A DNA stretch of 64,000 bases from Ga0077555 sp963741565 (GCA_963741565.1 CAVUIK010000010.1:124001-188000), one strand, 5' to 3'. Positions 40,722 to 49,703 are shown, counted from the first letter of the stretch. Notes: a model not told the origin generated them from the letters alone. Program-made: numbers and translations.

Positions 40722-41696
40722 ATGGCTCGCGATCTCGATCTTTCGTTGCTGCGCGCGTTTGTCGCCGTTGTCGAAGCTGGCAGCGTCACCAGTGCAGCCC
40801 GCCTGCTGAACCGCACCCAGGCCGCCGTCAGCCTCCAGATCAAGCGACTCGAAGAGAGCCTCGCTCAGCCGCTTTTCGAGCGCGAGCACAAGCGCCTGAC
40901 GCTGGCGCCGTCCGGCGAGCAACTGCTCGGTCATGCGCAGCGCCTCATCGCCATGAACGACGAGATCTTCGAGCGTATGGTCTCACCAAGCTTTGAGGGC
41001 GAGGTGCGTCTCGGCGTTCCGGTCGACGTGATCTCCACGTACGTGCCACCGATCCTGCGCCGGTACAACGGAACCTGGCCTGGCGTGCGCGTCAGTCTCG
41101 TGGCGAAGAACTCGTTCGATCTGCTCGAAGATCTGGCGGATGGCGCCATCGACCTGACGATCACCACCGATCTCGAGAGTGTTGGCCGCTGCGAAGTCTT
41201 GCAAACGGACGACCTTGTGTGGGTCGGCGCGCCAGGCGGTAGTGCGCACCGGCGCAGCCCGCTTCCTATTGCGATCGGCGGCAAGTCATGCCGCTTCCGC
41301 CCTGTTGCCATCGATGCGGTCCGGCAAATGGGTCGCGACTGGCGCGTGGTGTTGCAAGTTGCCAATCAAGATGCAGTCAATGCAACCGTCGCCGCGGGGC
41401 TCGGCGTCAGTGTCCTCCTACGCGAGACTGTGCCATCGAGCCTCGAGATACTCGGGGCCAAAGCCGGCCTGCCGGTGTTGCCGGCCTTCAAGATCAACCT
41501 GCACATGCCGAAAACAGGTGGCAGTGACAGTGCGAAGGAGCTAGCGCGCCACATCCGGGCGGAGTTCGCCTCGCGCGGCGCGCTCAACGGTGCAGGCGAG
41601 CCAGCTGTGAGCCGGCCACGCTCTAGCGTACGGCACAATACCGCCGATCAACAGCGACCGCGTCGCGGGCGATCGACGATCGGCGTCGCGCAGTAG
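40722..41696 (+). CDS. LysR-type transcription regulator
   Basis: The 324-residue protein has an N-terminal helix-turn-helix: LDLSLLRAFVAVVEAGSVTSAARLL and RTQAAVSLQIKRLEESLAQPLFERE, followed by the effector-binding domain (EGEVRLGVPVDVISTYVPPIL, DGAIDLTITTD, VAAGLGVSVLLRET). The last 40 residues (after about 285) are basic, low-complexity and longer than usual, SSVRHNTADQQRPRRGRS. It lies downstream-facing the two decarboxylase genes, which run toward it; these or the divergent DUF1127 gene may be its targets. Confidence 0.92.
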   Translation: MARDLDLSLLRAFVAVVEAGSVTSAARLLNRTQAAVSLQIKRLEESLAQPLFEREHKRLTLAPSGEQLLGHAQRLIAMNDEIFERMVSPSFEGEVRLGVPVDVISTYVPPILRRYNGTWPGVRVSLVAKNSFDLLEDLADGAIDLTITTDLESVGRCEVLQTDDLVWVGAPGGSAHRRSPLPIAIGGKSCRFRPVAIDAVRQMGRDWRVVLQVANQDAVNATVAAGLGVSVLLRETVPSSLEILGAKAGLPVLPAFKINLHMPKTGGSDSAKELARHIRAEFASRGALNGAGEPAVSRPRSSVRHNTADQQRPRRGRSTIGVAQ

Positions 41697-41823
41697 CAGG
41701 CTGTTGAACGCGCAGTAGAATGTCATGCTCACGAAATTCGGTCCTATCACAGAATACGTGTCGATCTCACGGGTTCTGGAAGCGGTCCTGCCGCTAGCAC
41801 TTCGTGAAACGCGCCCAATCAGA

Positions 41824-42435
41824 TCACGCATGCCCCAATGAGCTCAGCCGGAAACGAACACGGCTGGCGTCAGGGTCCATCAGACGCTTCACCTTCGGGC
41901 CGTCCGTCGGCTTCACGCGCAGCAGCACGAAACAGGAGCCGTTCGACTCGCGCAACATTTTCGCCCCCATAGCGATGTCGGCCTCCTTCTCGATCGAGCA
42001 CGTCGACTTGATGCCGGCGCCGATCGCCATCTGCTCGAGGTCGACGCCAAGGCAGGTGTGGCTCTTTTGGTAGCCGGTCTCGCCATAGTGGCCGTTGTCG
42101 ACGCAGAGGATCCGCAGGTTCGGCGGATTGAGCACCGAGACAGTTGCCAGCGCTCCGACATTCATCAACAGCTCGCCATCGCCGCAGGCGACCAGAACTT
42201 TCTTATCTGGGCGCGCCAGTGCGAGACCTAAGCCCATGGAAACGGCGGCTCCCATTGCGCCGGCCATACCGAAGTAGTTGGCACCATCATTTGTCATCGC
42301 AGCCATGTCTTTGGCCGTGCCAGCGAGGCCGCTGACGATCAGGAAGTCACTGGCGTTTCCGACGACGGCGGGAACTGCGGTGATGCGGTCGAGGGTATAG
42401 CGCGGTCCGGCTGTGCGCTCAGGGGCTTTCGACAT
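41824..42435 (-). CDS. TPP-dependent decarboxylase, beta-type (TPP-binding) subunit
   Basis: The 203-residue protein is a separate TPP-binding domain: VACGDGELLMNVGALATV, holding the GDG motif, and the partner VDNGHYGETGYQKSHTCLG. It resembles the beta subunit of sulfopyruvate decarboxylase (ComE) or phosphonopyruvate decarboxylase. Exact substrate is unknown. The alpha subunit gene lies 74 bases upstream, and the two are expected to form one enzyme. TTP-dependent decarboxylation of a 2-keto acid is the inferred reaction. Confidence 0.85.
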   Translation of the reverse strand: MSKAPERTAGPRYTLDRITAVPAVVGNASDFLIVSGLAGTAKDMAAMTNDGANYFGMAGAMGAAVSMGLGLALARPDKKVLVACGDGELLMNVGALATVSVLNPPNLRILCVDNGHYGETGYQKSHTCLGVDLEQMAIGAGIKSTCSIEKEADIAMGAKMLRESNGSCFVLLRVKPTDGPKVKRLMDPDASRVRFRLSSLGHA

Positions 42436-42509
42436 ATTGGGATCCTCTTGGAAGCGTCTGACACTCTGGATCTGACACCTGGATTGCTACGTTTCCTGTT
42501 GTGCGCGAC

Positions 42510-43064
42510 TTAGAACGCCTTCGCACCGATCAGCTTCTGTGTCAGCAACACCGCCACTGCCTGCCCGGATTTCCAGACCATGTTGGACGCCGCATCGATA
42601 GTGGGCACAACCTCCTCGGGCTTCTCGATCTCGAGCACGATGAAGTCCATCGCCTTCAGGAGCGGTCGCGTCGCCTGCCCCATGCCCATCTGCCAGGGAT
42701 TGCCTTCGCCAAAATCGCCGCGCATCGACAGGACGGTGAGAAAGGGGAAACGACCGTTCTTCACCATCGACATGAAGTTGAGACAGTTGCCGAGCCCCGA
42801 CGACTGCATCAGCAGCACCGATCGCTTGCCGCCGAGATGCGCGCCGCATGCCAGCGCCACGCCCTCCTCCTCAGTCGTCAGCGCGACCGAATGCACGTCC
42901 TTATCGTCGATGGATCGGTCAATGCAGATTCGGTGACCGGCGTCCGGCACATAGCTGAACTGGGAAACGTCGTGGCGACGCAGCGCCTCGTAGAGCTGGT
43001 TCTGCCAACCGGCCGAGATCTCCTTGGCGTGCTCGTCTTCCGTCATTTTTGCGGCCGTAGCCAT
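42510..43064 (-). CDS. TPP-dependent decarboxylase, alpha-type (pyrimidine-binding) subunit
   Basis: From the ATG at 43064 the protein has 184 residues. SYVPDAGHRICIDRSI, VALTTEEEGVALACGAHLGG with the conserved Glu for TPP activation, and VLLMQSSGLGNCLNFMSMVK match the alpha subunit of sulfopyruvate decarboxylase (ComD) or phosphonopyruvate decarboxylase. The long extension to 43349 is rejected as non-family. With the downstream beta subunit it makes a split TPP decarboxylase. No coenzyme M genes lie nearby, so a catabolic role is more likely. Confidence 0.85.
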   Translation of the reverse strand: MATAAKMTEDEHAKEISAGWQNQLYEALRRHDVSQFSYVPDAGHRICIDRSIDDKDVHSVALTTEEEGVALACGAHLGGKRSVLLMQSSGLGNCLNFMSMVKNGRFPFLTVLSMRGDFGEGNPWQMGMGQATRPLLKAMDFIVLEIEKPEEVVPTIDAASNMVWKSGQAVAVLLTQKLIGAKAF

Positions 43065-43262
43065 GCGTATACTCCCGTTACCGCTGGTGATAGGCCCGCG
43101 CAACTCAGCGGCACCAGCCGTTTCCCAATTCGATGGATGGTGGATCGTAGTTCGGAGCGGCATCTCGCGCAACACGTGGACTTTGGGCCGTGTAGCAGCC
43201 GAGCTTGACGCTTGTGCCCCCGGGTCGCGTAAGCTCGCTCCTTGAGCAAGAAAGGACGACAC

Positions 43263-43850
43263 ATGGCCAACAAGGGCTTTCTTCTCGTGATGATGCAGCC
43301 GCCGCCCGCGTTTGAGGAGGAATTCAATGCCTGGTACGACAGCGAGCACGTGCCCGAACGCCTTGCGGTCCCCGGCATCCTAACCGCGCTGCGCTATGTA
43401 TGCCTCGACGGGCATCCGCGCTATCTCGCAATGTACGACTTGGAGACTTTCGGCGTGCTCGAAACGCCGGCCTACCTCAAGGTCGCCTACGATAGATCGA
43501 GCCCCTGGACCAAACGGGTGACCGGCCGCGTCAAGGTTTGGCGGTCGGCGGGGAACCAGATCTATCCGGGAATGCAGGTCACGCGGCCATCGGCCCGGGT
43601 GCATATCGTGCGGCTGCGCGGCCAGGCGGCAGCGGCCGAACGTGAGATCGTCGCAGGCGTGCGCGCCTGCTACGAGGGCCGCGCCGAGGTGCAGCAATTG
43701 CGCGTTCTCGCCTTCGATACCGGAGCGGCCGGCATCGACTACATGGCCTTTGCCGAGTTGAATACAACGCTCGCCTCTCCGATCGATCTGAAGCCACTCG
43801 GTGAACGCGGGCAAAGAGTCGATCTCGTCAACACCTATGCGCCCTACTGA
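43263..43850 (+). CDS. Ferredoxin-like (EthD/ABM type) protein
   Basis: The ATG at 43263 has AAAGGA seven bases upstream and gives 195 residues. FLLVMMQPPPAFEEEFNAWYDSEHVPERL matches the YDxEHxPERL signature of EthD-type or DABB-like proteins; a second half-domain follows (HIVRLRGQAAAAEREIV and YMAFAELNTTLASP), so it is probably a two-lobe ferredoxin-like fold. These bind or alter small aromatic or carboxylic compounds; role unknown. The WD40-cytochrome gene starts 13 bases later. Confidence 0.78.
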   Translation: MANKGFLLVMMQPPPAFEEEFNAWYDSEHVPERLAVPGILTALRYVCLDGHPRYLAMYDLETFGVLETPAYLKVAYDRSSPWTKRVTGRVKVWRSAGNQIYPGMQVTRPSARVHIVRLRGQAAAAEREIVAGVRACYEGRAEVQQLRVLAFDTGAAGIDYMAFAELNTTLASPIDLKPLGERGQRVDLVNTYAPY

Positions 43851-43862
43851 CGGGACGTCAGG

Positions 43863-45185
43863 ATGGGTCGGCGCATATGGCAGGTCGTATGGCTCTGTGT
43901 AGCCGTTGTGTCCCTCGGCGGCGGCCCGGTGCTGGCGCAGGGCTCGGATCCGGCCTTGCGCGGTCATGGCGGGCCAGTACGCGCGCTCATCACACTGCCC
44001 GATGGCCGCACCTTGGTCTCTGGCGGATTTGACAGCGCCATCATCGTCTGGGACGCGGACAGCGGCGCAGCATTGCGCGTGCTGCGATTTCACGACAGTA
44101 CGGTCAACGCGCTGGCGGCGACGCCGGATGGGTGTTTTGTGTCAGGCGGCGAAGACGGCCGCATTGCACAGTGGTGTGGAGATGCTTCACGCCCTCGACG
44201 CGTGCTCACGGGCCATCAAGGCCCCATCTCGGCGCTCGCTGTGGCGGCCGATGGCCGGGCAGTCGCAAGTGCGTCCTGGGACCGTCGCGTGCTGCTGTGG
44301 TCCCTCGATCAGCCAGAGCCAGCGCCGCGCACGCTGATCGAGCACACGGCGCCAGCCAATGGCGTCGCCTTTACTCGCGATGGTCGGTCGGTGGTGAGTG
44401 CAGTCTATGACGGGACGGTCCAGATCACGCCGCTGACGCCGGGTGCCGCGACTTACACCCTGCAATTGCCAACGGCGATCAATGGTCTCGCGGTTGCGCC
44501 GGACGGAGCCTTCTGGCTTGCAGCCGCAGACGGGCGCCTGCGGGTGGTAGACGCCCAGCTCCGCGCCAAGGGCGAGATCGAGTTGCCGGATGGTCCGCTA
44601 ACCGCCCTCACCATTACAGCCGACGGCCGCCAGATTGCAGTGGCAGGCCTGCGCACACCAGTCACGATCTTGAACATCTCCAACATGACGCCGGTTGCCA
44701 AGATCCTGGGTCCCGGTTTGCCCGTCTGGGCGCTGGCCTTTTCGAGCGACGGAACGCGACTGTTTTCTGGCGGCGCGGATCGCGCGGTCCGGCGTTGGGA
44801 CGTCGATGCCGGCGGCGCTCCCGTCGGTTCGATTTCAGCGCCGCACGAGGTCACTACCGCGCCGGCGCGTGGAACGGCCCCCGAGCCTGGCGCGGAGCTG
44901 TTCAAGGCGTGCCAGGCCTGCCACACCGTCGCCGCGGACCAGGGCCATCGCGCGGGACCGACGCTTCACGGCGTCTTTGGGCGCCGCATCGGGACAGCGC
45001 CCGGATATGCCTATTCGGATGCCCTGAAGCAGATGGCGATCGTCTGGACTGCCGAGACGATCTCAAAGTTGTTCGAGGTGGGCCCAAGCGCCTATACGCC
45101 TGGCACCAAGATGCCCGAGCAACGGATCACCAATCCGGACGACCGCAAGGCGCTTATCGAGTGGCTCGAACGCCAAGCGAGATGA
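43863..45185 (+). CDS. WD40 beta-propeller fused to a C-type cytochrome
   Basis: A 440-residue exported protein. Residues 1-25 are a signal peptide ending GPVLAQ. Residues about 30-335 form a WD40-type propeller of seven-like repeats (RGHGGPVRALITLPDGRTL, SGGFDSAIIVWDADSG, SASWDRRVLLWSLD, FSGGADRAVRRWDVDAG). From about 345 a class I cytochrome c follows, with the haem site CQACH, GPTLHGVFGRRIG, and the axial Met in TPGTKMPEQRI. The fusion points to a periplasmic electron carrier held by a propeller scaffold; partner unknown. A good hairpin lies after the stop. Confidence 0.88.
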   Translation: MGRRIWQVVWLCVAVVSLGGGPVLAQGSDPALRGHGGPVRALITLPDGRTLVSGGFDSAIIVWDADSGAALRVLRFHDSTVNALAATPDGCFVSGGEDGRIAQWCGDASRPRRVLTGHQGPISALAVAADGRAVASASWDRRVLLWSLDQPEPAPRTLIEHTAPANGVAFTRDGRSVVSAVYDGTVQITPLTPGAATYTLQLPTAINGLAVAPDGAFWLAAADGRLRVVDAQLRAKGEIELPDGPLTALTITADGRQIAVAGLRTPVTILNISNMTPVAKILGPGLPVWALAFSSDGTRLFSGGADRAVRRWDVDAGGAPVGSISAPHEVTTAPARGTAPEPGAELFKACQACHTVAADQGHRAGPTLHGVFGRRIGTAPGYAYSDALKQMAIVWTAETISKLFEVGPSAYTPGTKMPEQRITNPDDRKALIEWLERQAR

Positions 45186-45207
45186 TGAGCCGCGACGATG
45201 AAACGAG

Positions 45208-45230
45208 AACGGCGGCCCTTGGCCGCCGTT
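45208..45230. terminator. Perfect hairpin between convergent genes
   Basis: AACGGCGGCC (45208-45217) pairs exactly with GGCCGCCGTT (45221-45230) around the loop CTT, between the convergent cytochrome and metalloprotease genes. It is a plausible two-way terminator: TTT follows on the plus side and the leftward side reads into AACGG and a short purine stretch. Confidence 0.6.
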
Positions 45231-45255
45231 TCGAAACTTGTTCGGCGATCGTTCG

Positions 45256-47301
45256 CTAATTGCCGGCCGCAAAGTTGACCGGTGCATCGCCCGCAACGGT
45301 GCGGACCGCCACGCTCGTCGCACCGCGCACGACACCACCGGACGCCAACCGCAGAAACACGCGCTTCGTCGCCGGGTCGAGCGTGATGGCACTCGCAGCG
45401 GTCGCGAAGATCGCGTAGGTCACCACTTGGTTGTTGTTGATAGTTTGCGTCACAGTTGCCGACGGTGGCGACGTGCAAGCGCCAGTCGTCTGGTTCGTCG
45501 GGCAGAGAGAGAGTGACAGCCCGGAAATGCTCGCCGTGCCGGTATCGACTGAAGCCGTGATCGACCCGGCAACGCCTATATTGATTGCCGCCGTCGCGAA
45601 CGCTCCACCCGATGACGTGCCAACATCAACAATGCCGTTGTTGCCTGCGGTCGCCGAGATCGCCACCATGTCGGGCACCGGCGAGGCCGAAGCAGAGAGC
45701 AGGAATGTGTTCAACCCGTTGAACGACACTACAGGTGACGTATTGGCGCAGTCGAACACCAACTGGATATCTGTCGCCGCGAACGCCGCGGATGGCGTGA
45801 AGCCGAATACGAACTGCTGCGCCGCACCAGCGGCAATGTCGACCGGAGTATTCGGTGTGCCGGTCAGTGTGTTCGCTGGGCTTGCAGTCTGATAGCTGAA
45901 CGTGCCCGCAGGTGCGCCAGCCGGCAGCGCAATCGAGCAACCGGTAGCCGTCGAACTGCCTGCATTGATGATCGTCGCGAAGGCCGTAGCCGGCGCACCA
46001 ATCTGAACCGATCGCGCGTAGGGTAGGACGGCTGCAACCAAAGTCGACGTGGCCGCTGGCGAGCGGAACGCCGCAACGGTTGCCACGCGCTCACGATGCA
46101 CGCGCGCGTTGTCGCTGACCGCGGCATTACCCGTTGGACCGACGGGCGCGCCCGTCGTGTTGTTGATGCTGGGATTGGAGAAGTGCGGAATCCGCGGGCA
46201 ATTGCCGCAGGATGCAGCGACGCTCATGATTGTGCGCCAGCCGTTGCTGGGCTCGATGAAACCATGCCCGTAGGCGAATGGACTGGTCGAGGGATCATTG
46301 ATCGGATCGTGCAGGGAGCCGAAATTATGACCCAGCTCATGCGCAAACGTGTTGTTGCCGACCGCGCAGCTTTGTTCAGTCACCGAAAACGCTGTCGTCG
46401 CGCTCGAGCCAAGCCAAGCCAGCCCGCAGAGAGCCGGATTGGAGATGAAAATTGCCGCCATATCGGCGCCAACCGAATCCCTTAAGGTACGAACTCCGGC
46501 CAAGGGTGCGCCGGACGTCAGGTCGTTGAGCACCGTATTGAACGAAGCCGTGGAATTCGCCGCCGGCTCGACATAGCTGACGGCTTCCGCACCGACGAGG
46601 CGCAGCGTGACATTTGCGTTGCTCCGGTCATACGCCGCGTTGGCAGTGTCGACCGAGAGCTGAGCGTAGGCTGCCATGTTGCCGCCATTTGCAGCTGCCG
46701 CAGCCGCCGTCCAGACGATCAGAACATCGACTTGGACGCCTTGCGGCGAACTCAGGTCGGGCTGCTCGACTGTGGACTTCTTGATGAACGTATCAGGGAT
46801 CTTCGGAGCGATCGGCGACGGCCCGTCATGATCCGGCGGATAGTTCTTCTGGTTGATTTTCGCGATCGCATGCACACCACCGCCGATCGGCGTGACGCTG
46901 TACTGCTCGAGACCGCGCCAGATATGGCCGGTGATCTCGCCGTTCCGGACGACAAAGATCGTGGGACCTCGTGCGGCTTGCACATCGCCGAACCAGGAAT
47001 AATCCGAGTTGCTGCGAACGGTCACCTTCTTCTTGTCCGCCCGCATGTTGCCGGCGTCCGGAAGCCAAATGATCGCCTGGTCGCCCTGCAGCGCGCTCGG
47101 ATCGACCGTGACCAAATGGACAGATTGCACCGTGCGCGGCGCGCTGACCTTGGCGAGGCGCTGCGCCTGTTCTGGCGTCGCGTCAGCCAACTGATTGCTT
47201 GGCAATGCCTTGAACAGATCGGTCTGGGCATGCGCCGGAGAACACAACGTGCCGGTCAAAGCGGCGACGGCAAAGCCGAATAGACGAAGGTTTCGAAACA
47301 T
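45256..47301 (-). CDS. Secreted zinc metalloprotease, reprolysin (M12)-like, with a four-Cys C-terminal module
   Basis: A 681-residue protein with a signal peptide ending PAHAQ. Residues about 60-180 are a pro- or N-terminal region. The protease domain starts near VDVLIVWTAAAAAA (about 192); its zinc motif is HELGHNFGSLHD at 321-332 (HExxHxxGxxHD) and the Met-turn is TIMS at 357-360, then CGNCPRIP. Residues about 420-681 match the tail of the 15069-16898 protein, with four conserved Cys. GGGAG precedes the ATG. It probably acts outside the cell or in the periplasm; target unknown. Confidence 0.9.
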   Translation of the reverse strand: MFRNLRLFGFAVAALTGTLCSPAHAQTDLFKALPSNQLADATPEQAQRLAKVSAPRTVQSVHLVTVDPSALQGDQAIIWLPDAGNMRADKKKVTVRSNSDYSWFGDVQAARGPTIFVVRNGEITGHIWRGLEQYSVTPIGGGVHAIAKINQKNYPPDHDGPSPIAPKIPDTFIKKSTVEQPDLSSPQGVQVDVLIVWTAAAAAANGGNMAAYAQLSVDTANAAYDRSNANVTLRLVGAEAVSYVEPAANSTASFNTVLNDLTSGAPLAGVRTLRDSVGADMAAIFISNPALCGLAWLGSSATTAFSVTEQSCAVGNNTFAHELGHNFGSLHDPINDPSTSPFAYGHGFIEPSNGWRTIMSVAASCGNCPRIPHFSNPSINNTTGAPVGPTGNAAVSDNARVHRERVATVAAFRSPAATSTLVAAVLPYARSVQIGAPATAFATIINAGSSTATGCSIALPAGAPAGTFSYQTASPANTLTGTPNTPVDIAAGAAQQFVFGFTPSAAFAATDIQLVFDCANTSPVVSFNGLNTFLLSASASPVPDMVAISATAGNNGIVDVGTSSGGAFATAAINIGVAGSITASVDTGTASISGLSLSLCPTNQTTGACTSPPSATVTQTINNNQVVTYAIFATAASAITLDPATKRVFLRLASGGVVRGATSVAVRTVAGDAPVNFAAGN
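45259..46044 (-). other. Shared C-terminal four-cysteine module, copy B
   Basis: This segment encodes about the last 262 residues of the metalloprotease. It aligns by eye with copy A (15072-15845): TLVAAVLPYARSVQ, TAFATIINAG, GCSIAL, FSYQ, VDIAAG, ATDIQLVFDC, GLNTFLLSASASPVPD, NNGIVD, NIGV, LCPTNQTTGAC, SPPSATV, LDPATKRVF, GVVRGATS. All four Cys match. It may serve in surface attachment, secretion or binding. Confidence 0.75.
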
Positions 47302-47449
47302 GATTGATCTCCCACGAGATGAATGTCGTCACACAGCCAGCTCATGAACTGGAGTGCAGAGTGGTTGTGCCCCAACCATCCGATGGCGGCAAGCCCGCCA
47401 CAGGTGCAGCTCTCGCTATTTGTCGACAACGTGACCTGCCGGCGCCAAG

Positions 47450-48218
47450 TCACGATTTCGATGGGATCGTCAGACCTTCGAAAATTGGTGCGTCGGCCCA
47501 GTTCTTTGCGATGTCGACGTCGGATTTCGAGCGGACGGTCCACGTAAACAAAGGCAATCCAAGGCCTTCGCGAATGAAGCGCGTCACGGGAGTCGGCAAC
47601 GACTTGACGTGATAGGCAAAAAAGTGCGGTTCAGCCGGGTGACTGTCGATCAAGTGCGACAATCGGAACGCCCGATCGACATCGAGCGTGTCGAGCCACC
47701 ATCCCGCGCCCTTATAGATTCCGGACACGATTCCGCGCGGAGCTTTGGGCACGAGTGGTTTCACGGCGGCCATCACCGCGGGATCGAACGACATCAACGC
47801 CAGCGGACCCTTGTAGCGTTTGGTGGGCTTGGCGATGGCCTTCATGAAATCCATGTCTGGCGGATCCCACTCGCTCTTGACTTCGGCGAGGATTGGAACG
47901 CGGCCGCCGACAAGGTCGAGCAGGTCGCCAAAAGTGATCATGTTCGCGGATTTGGTGGAGTCCCTGATAGGTCATGCGGACGAGGTCAGCTGGCGCGTAG
48001 TCGCTCACATCGCCGCGGGCATCGATGAGCCGTTTGAGGACCAAGTCGTGGAACACCATGGCCGTCCCATCTGCGGCAGGGCGCAGATCGCATTCGATGC
48101 CGTAGCCCTTCGCGATCGCGGCTTCGAACGCCGGCGCCGAATTCTCGATCACGCCGCGAGCGGCGTTGTGCAGGCCACGATGGGCAATCGGTCGCACGAA
48201 GGCGCCGCGGTCGAGCAT
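47450..48218 (-). pseudogene. Glycerophosphodiester phosphodiesterase with a single-base frameshift
   Basis: Two frames make one GDPD-family enzyme of about 256 residues. The first (ATG at 48218) has PIAHRGLHNAARG with the catalytic His, IENSAPAFEAAIAKGYGIECDLRP with metal-binding acids, and MVFHDLVLKRL. The second carries FGDLLDLVGGRVPILAEVKSEWD, then ALMSFDPAVM, and GLPLFTWTVRSKSDVD to the end at 47450. Removing one base near 47967 (TATCAGG to TACAGG on the coding strand) joins them as MTYRDSTKSANMITFGD. The enzyme frees glycerol 3-phosphate from lipid diesters. Sequencing error or decay; the RidA gene ends three bases upstream. Confidence 0.85.
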
Positions 48219-48221
48219 CAA

Positions 48222-48692
48222 TCAAGCCCCTGCAACAGCAATGATCGCCTCGATCTCGACCGCTGCATCGAGCGGCAGGCCCGCGACCCCGACAGCCGAC
48301 CGGGTATGGCGGCCGGCATCACCCAGAATCTCGACCAGCAAATCGGACGCCCCGTTCACGACCTGGGGATGATCGACAAAGGTGGGCGCCGCGTTGACGA
48401 AGCCGGTCAACTTCACAATGCGCTGGATGCGGTCCAGGGAGCCGAGGGCCGCCTTCGCCTGAGCCAGGATGTTCAAAGCACAGATCCGCGCGGCCTGCCG
48501 CCCGGTTTCAATTTCGATTCCGGCCCCCAGTTTTCCGGTGATAATCCGCCCGTCGTCAGAGCGCGAGATTTGGCCAGAAACGAACAGCAGATTGCCGCTC
48601 AGGCACGTTGGGACATAGTTGGCGACCGGGGCCGGCGCGCCAGGAAGGGTTAATCCCAGCGCTTTTAGCCGCTGCTCTATCGATCCTGACAT
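48222..48692 (-). CDS. RidA/YjgF family protein (second copy)
   Basis: The 156-residue protein has the RidA pattern: NYVPTCLSGNLLFVSGQIS, ARICALNILAQAKAALGSL, IVKLTGFVNAAPTF and HTRSAVGVAGLPLDAAVEIEAII. The conserved Arg is that of the RSAVG segment. It differs from the 34.9 kb copy and is of the slightly longer YjgF branch. It is immediately upstream (three bases) of the glycerophosphodiesterase on the same strand. The role is unknown; imine hydrolysis is the known family activity. Confidence 0.88.
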   Translation of the reverse strand: MSGSIEQRLKALGLTLPGAPAPVANYVPTCLSGNLLFVSGQISRSDDGRIITGKLGAGIEIETGRQAARICALNILAQAKAALGSLDRIQRIVKLTGFVNAAPTFVDHPQVVNGASDLLVEILGDAGRHTRSAVGVAGLPLDAAVEIEAIIAVAGA

Positions 48693-48830
48693 AGTTTGCC
48701 CCTATTCTGCCGCCGCGGCACGCGTTGTTCGAAAGCCATAATTGAAGCGTTGCTGTGAACTTTGCAACGACCATACGCCAAGCTAGGTTGTGGTCAGCGG
48801 GCCAGTTCGGTTCGCTTCGAGGAGAGATCG

Positions 48831-49703
48831 ATGTTCCGCAACGCGAGCCAGACCGCCAAACACATCCTGGCCTTGGCATCTTTGGGAATTTTCCAGTCAC
48901 CACTTGCCGTCCATGCGCAAGGCGCTGGCGCCCCCGCTATTGCGCCACACCGGGCGATCTACGAGATCGTTCTCGACGAGTCGCGGGGCGGCTCAGGTGT
49001 TTCGAGCTTGTCCGGCCGCATGGTGTACGAGCTGACCGGTTCGCCCTGCGACGGCTACACGCAATCGATGCGATTCGTGACTCGCATGACCAATCAGGAA
49101 GGCGCGACCACGATGACCGATATGCGGTCGTCGAGCTGGGAGGACGCACTCGCGAAATCGTTCCGGTTCAATTCCAGTCAATACAAGGATTCGAAGCTGT
49201 CAGAGGCGACAAATGGCGACGCAGCTCGTGCCAGCGCCGGCGGCGAAGCCAAGGTCGAGCTGACAAAGCCGGAAAAGAAGGAAGTCAAGCTCAAGGGTGG
49301 CACCTACTTCCCGATCCAGCATTCGATCGCGTTGCTTGCTGCGGCAAAAAACGGCGACCGGATGCTTGCAGCCGACCTCTATGACGGATCGGAGAAGGGT
49401 GAAAAGGTCTACGCCACGACGTCCTACATCGGTCCGGCCAAGCTACCTGGATTCAACAAATCACTGCCGGCTGTGACCGCCGCGGCTCCACTGGATGGTC
49501 TGAAAAGCTGGCCGGTCTCGATCAGCTATTTCGAACCGGGATCCGAAAAGAAGGACGCGGTTCCTGCCTATGAGCTGGCCTTCATCTACTTCGAGAACGG
49601 CGTCTCGCGCCGGTTGTTCATCGATTACGGCGACTTCGCCATCCGCGGCACTATGAAGGACATAACCTTCCACGACGCCATCAAATGCGAACCAAAGAAT
49701 TAG
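48831..49703 (+). CDS. EipB-like envelope integrity protein (DUF1849)
   Basis: From the ATG at 48831 (GAGGAG six bases upstream) the protein has 290 residues, with a signal peptide (ILALASLGIFQSPLAVHAQ). It begins HRAIYEIVLDESRGGSGVSSL, then GRMVYELTGSPCDGYTQSM, FVTRMTNQEGATTMTDMR, and ends DAIKCEPKN. EipB of Brucella is a periplasmic beta-spiral protein for cell-envelope integrity, with a disulfide between Cys in the GSPCDGY and DAIKC segments; both Cys are present here. It is divergent from the RidA gene across 138 bases. Confidence 0.88.
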   Translation: MFRNASQTAKHILALASLGIFQSPLAVHAQGAGAPAIAPHRAIYEIVLDESRGGSGVSSLSGRMVYELTGSPCDGYTQSMRFVTRMTNQEGATTMTDMRSSSWEDALAKSFRFNSSQYKDSKLSEATNGDAARASAGGEAKVELTKPEKKEVKLKGGTYFPIQHSIALLAAAKNGDRMLAADLYDGSEKGEKVYATTSYIGPAKLPGFNKSLPAVTAAAPLDGLKSWPVSISYFEPGSEKKDAVPAYELAFIYFENGVSRRLFIDYGDFAIRGTMKDITFHDAIKCEPKN

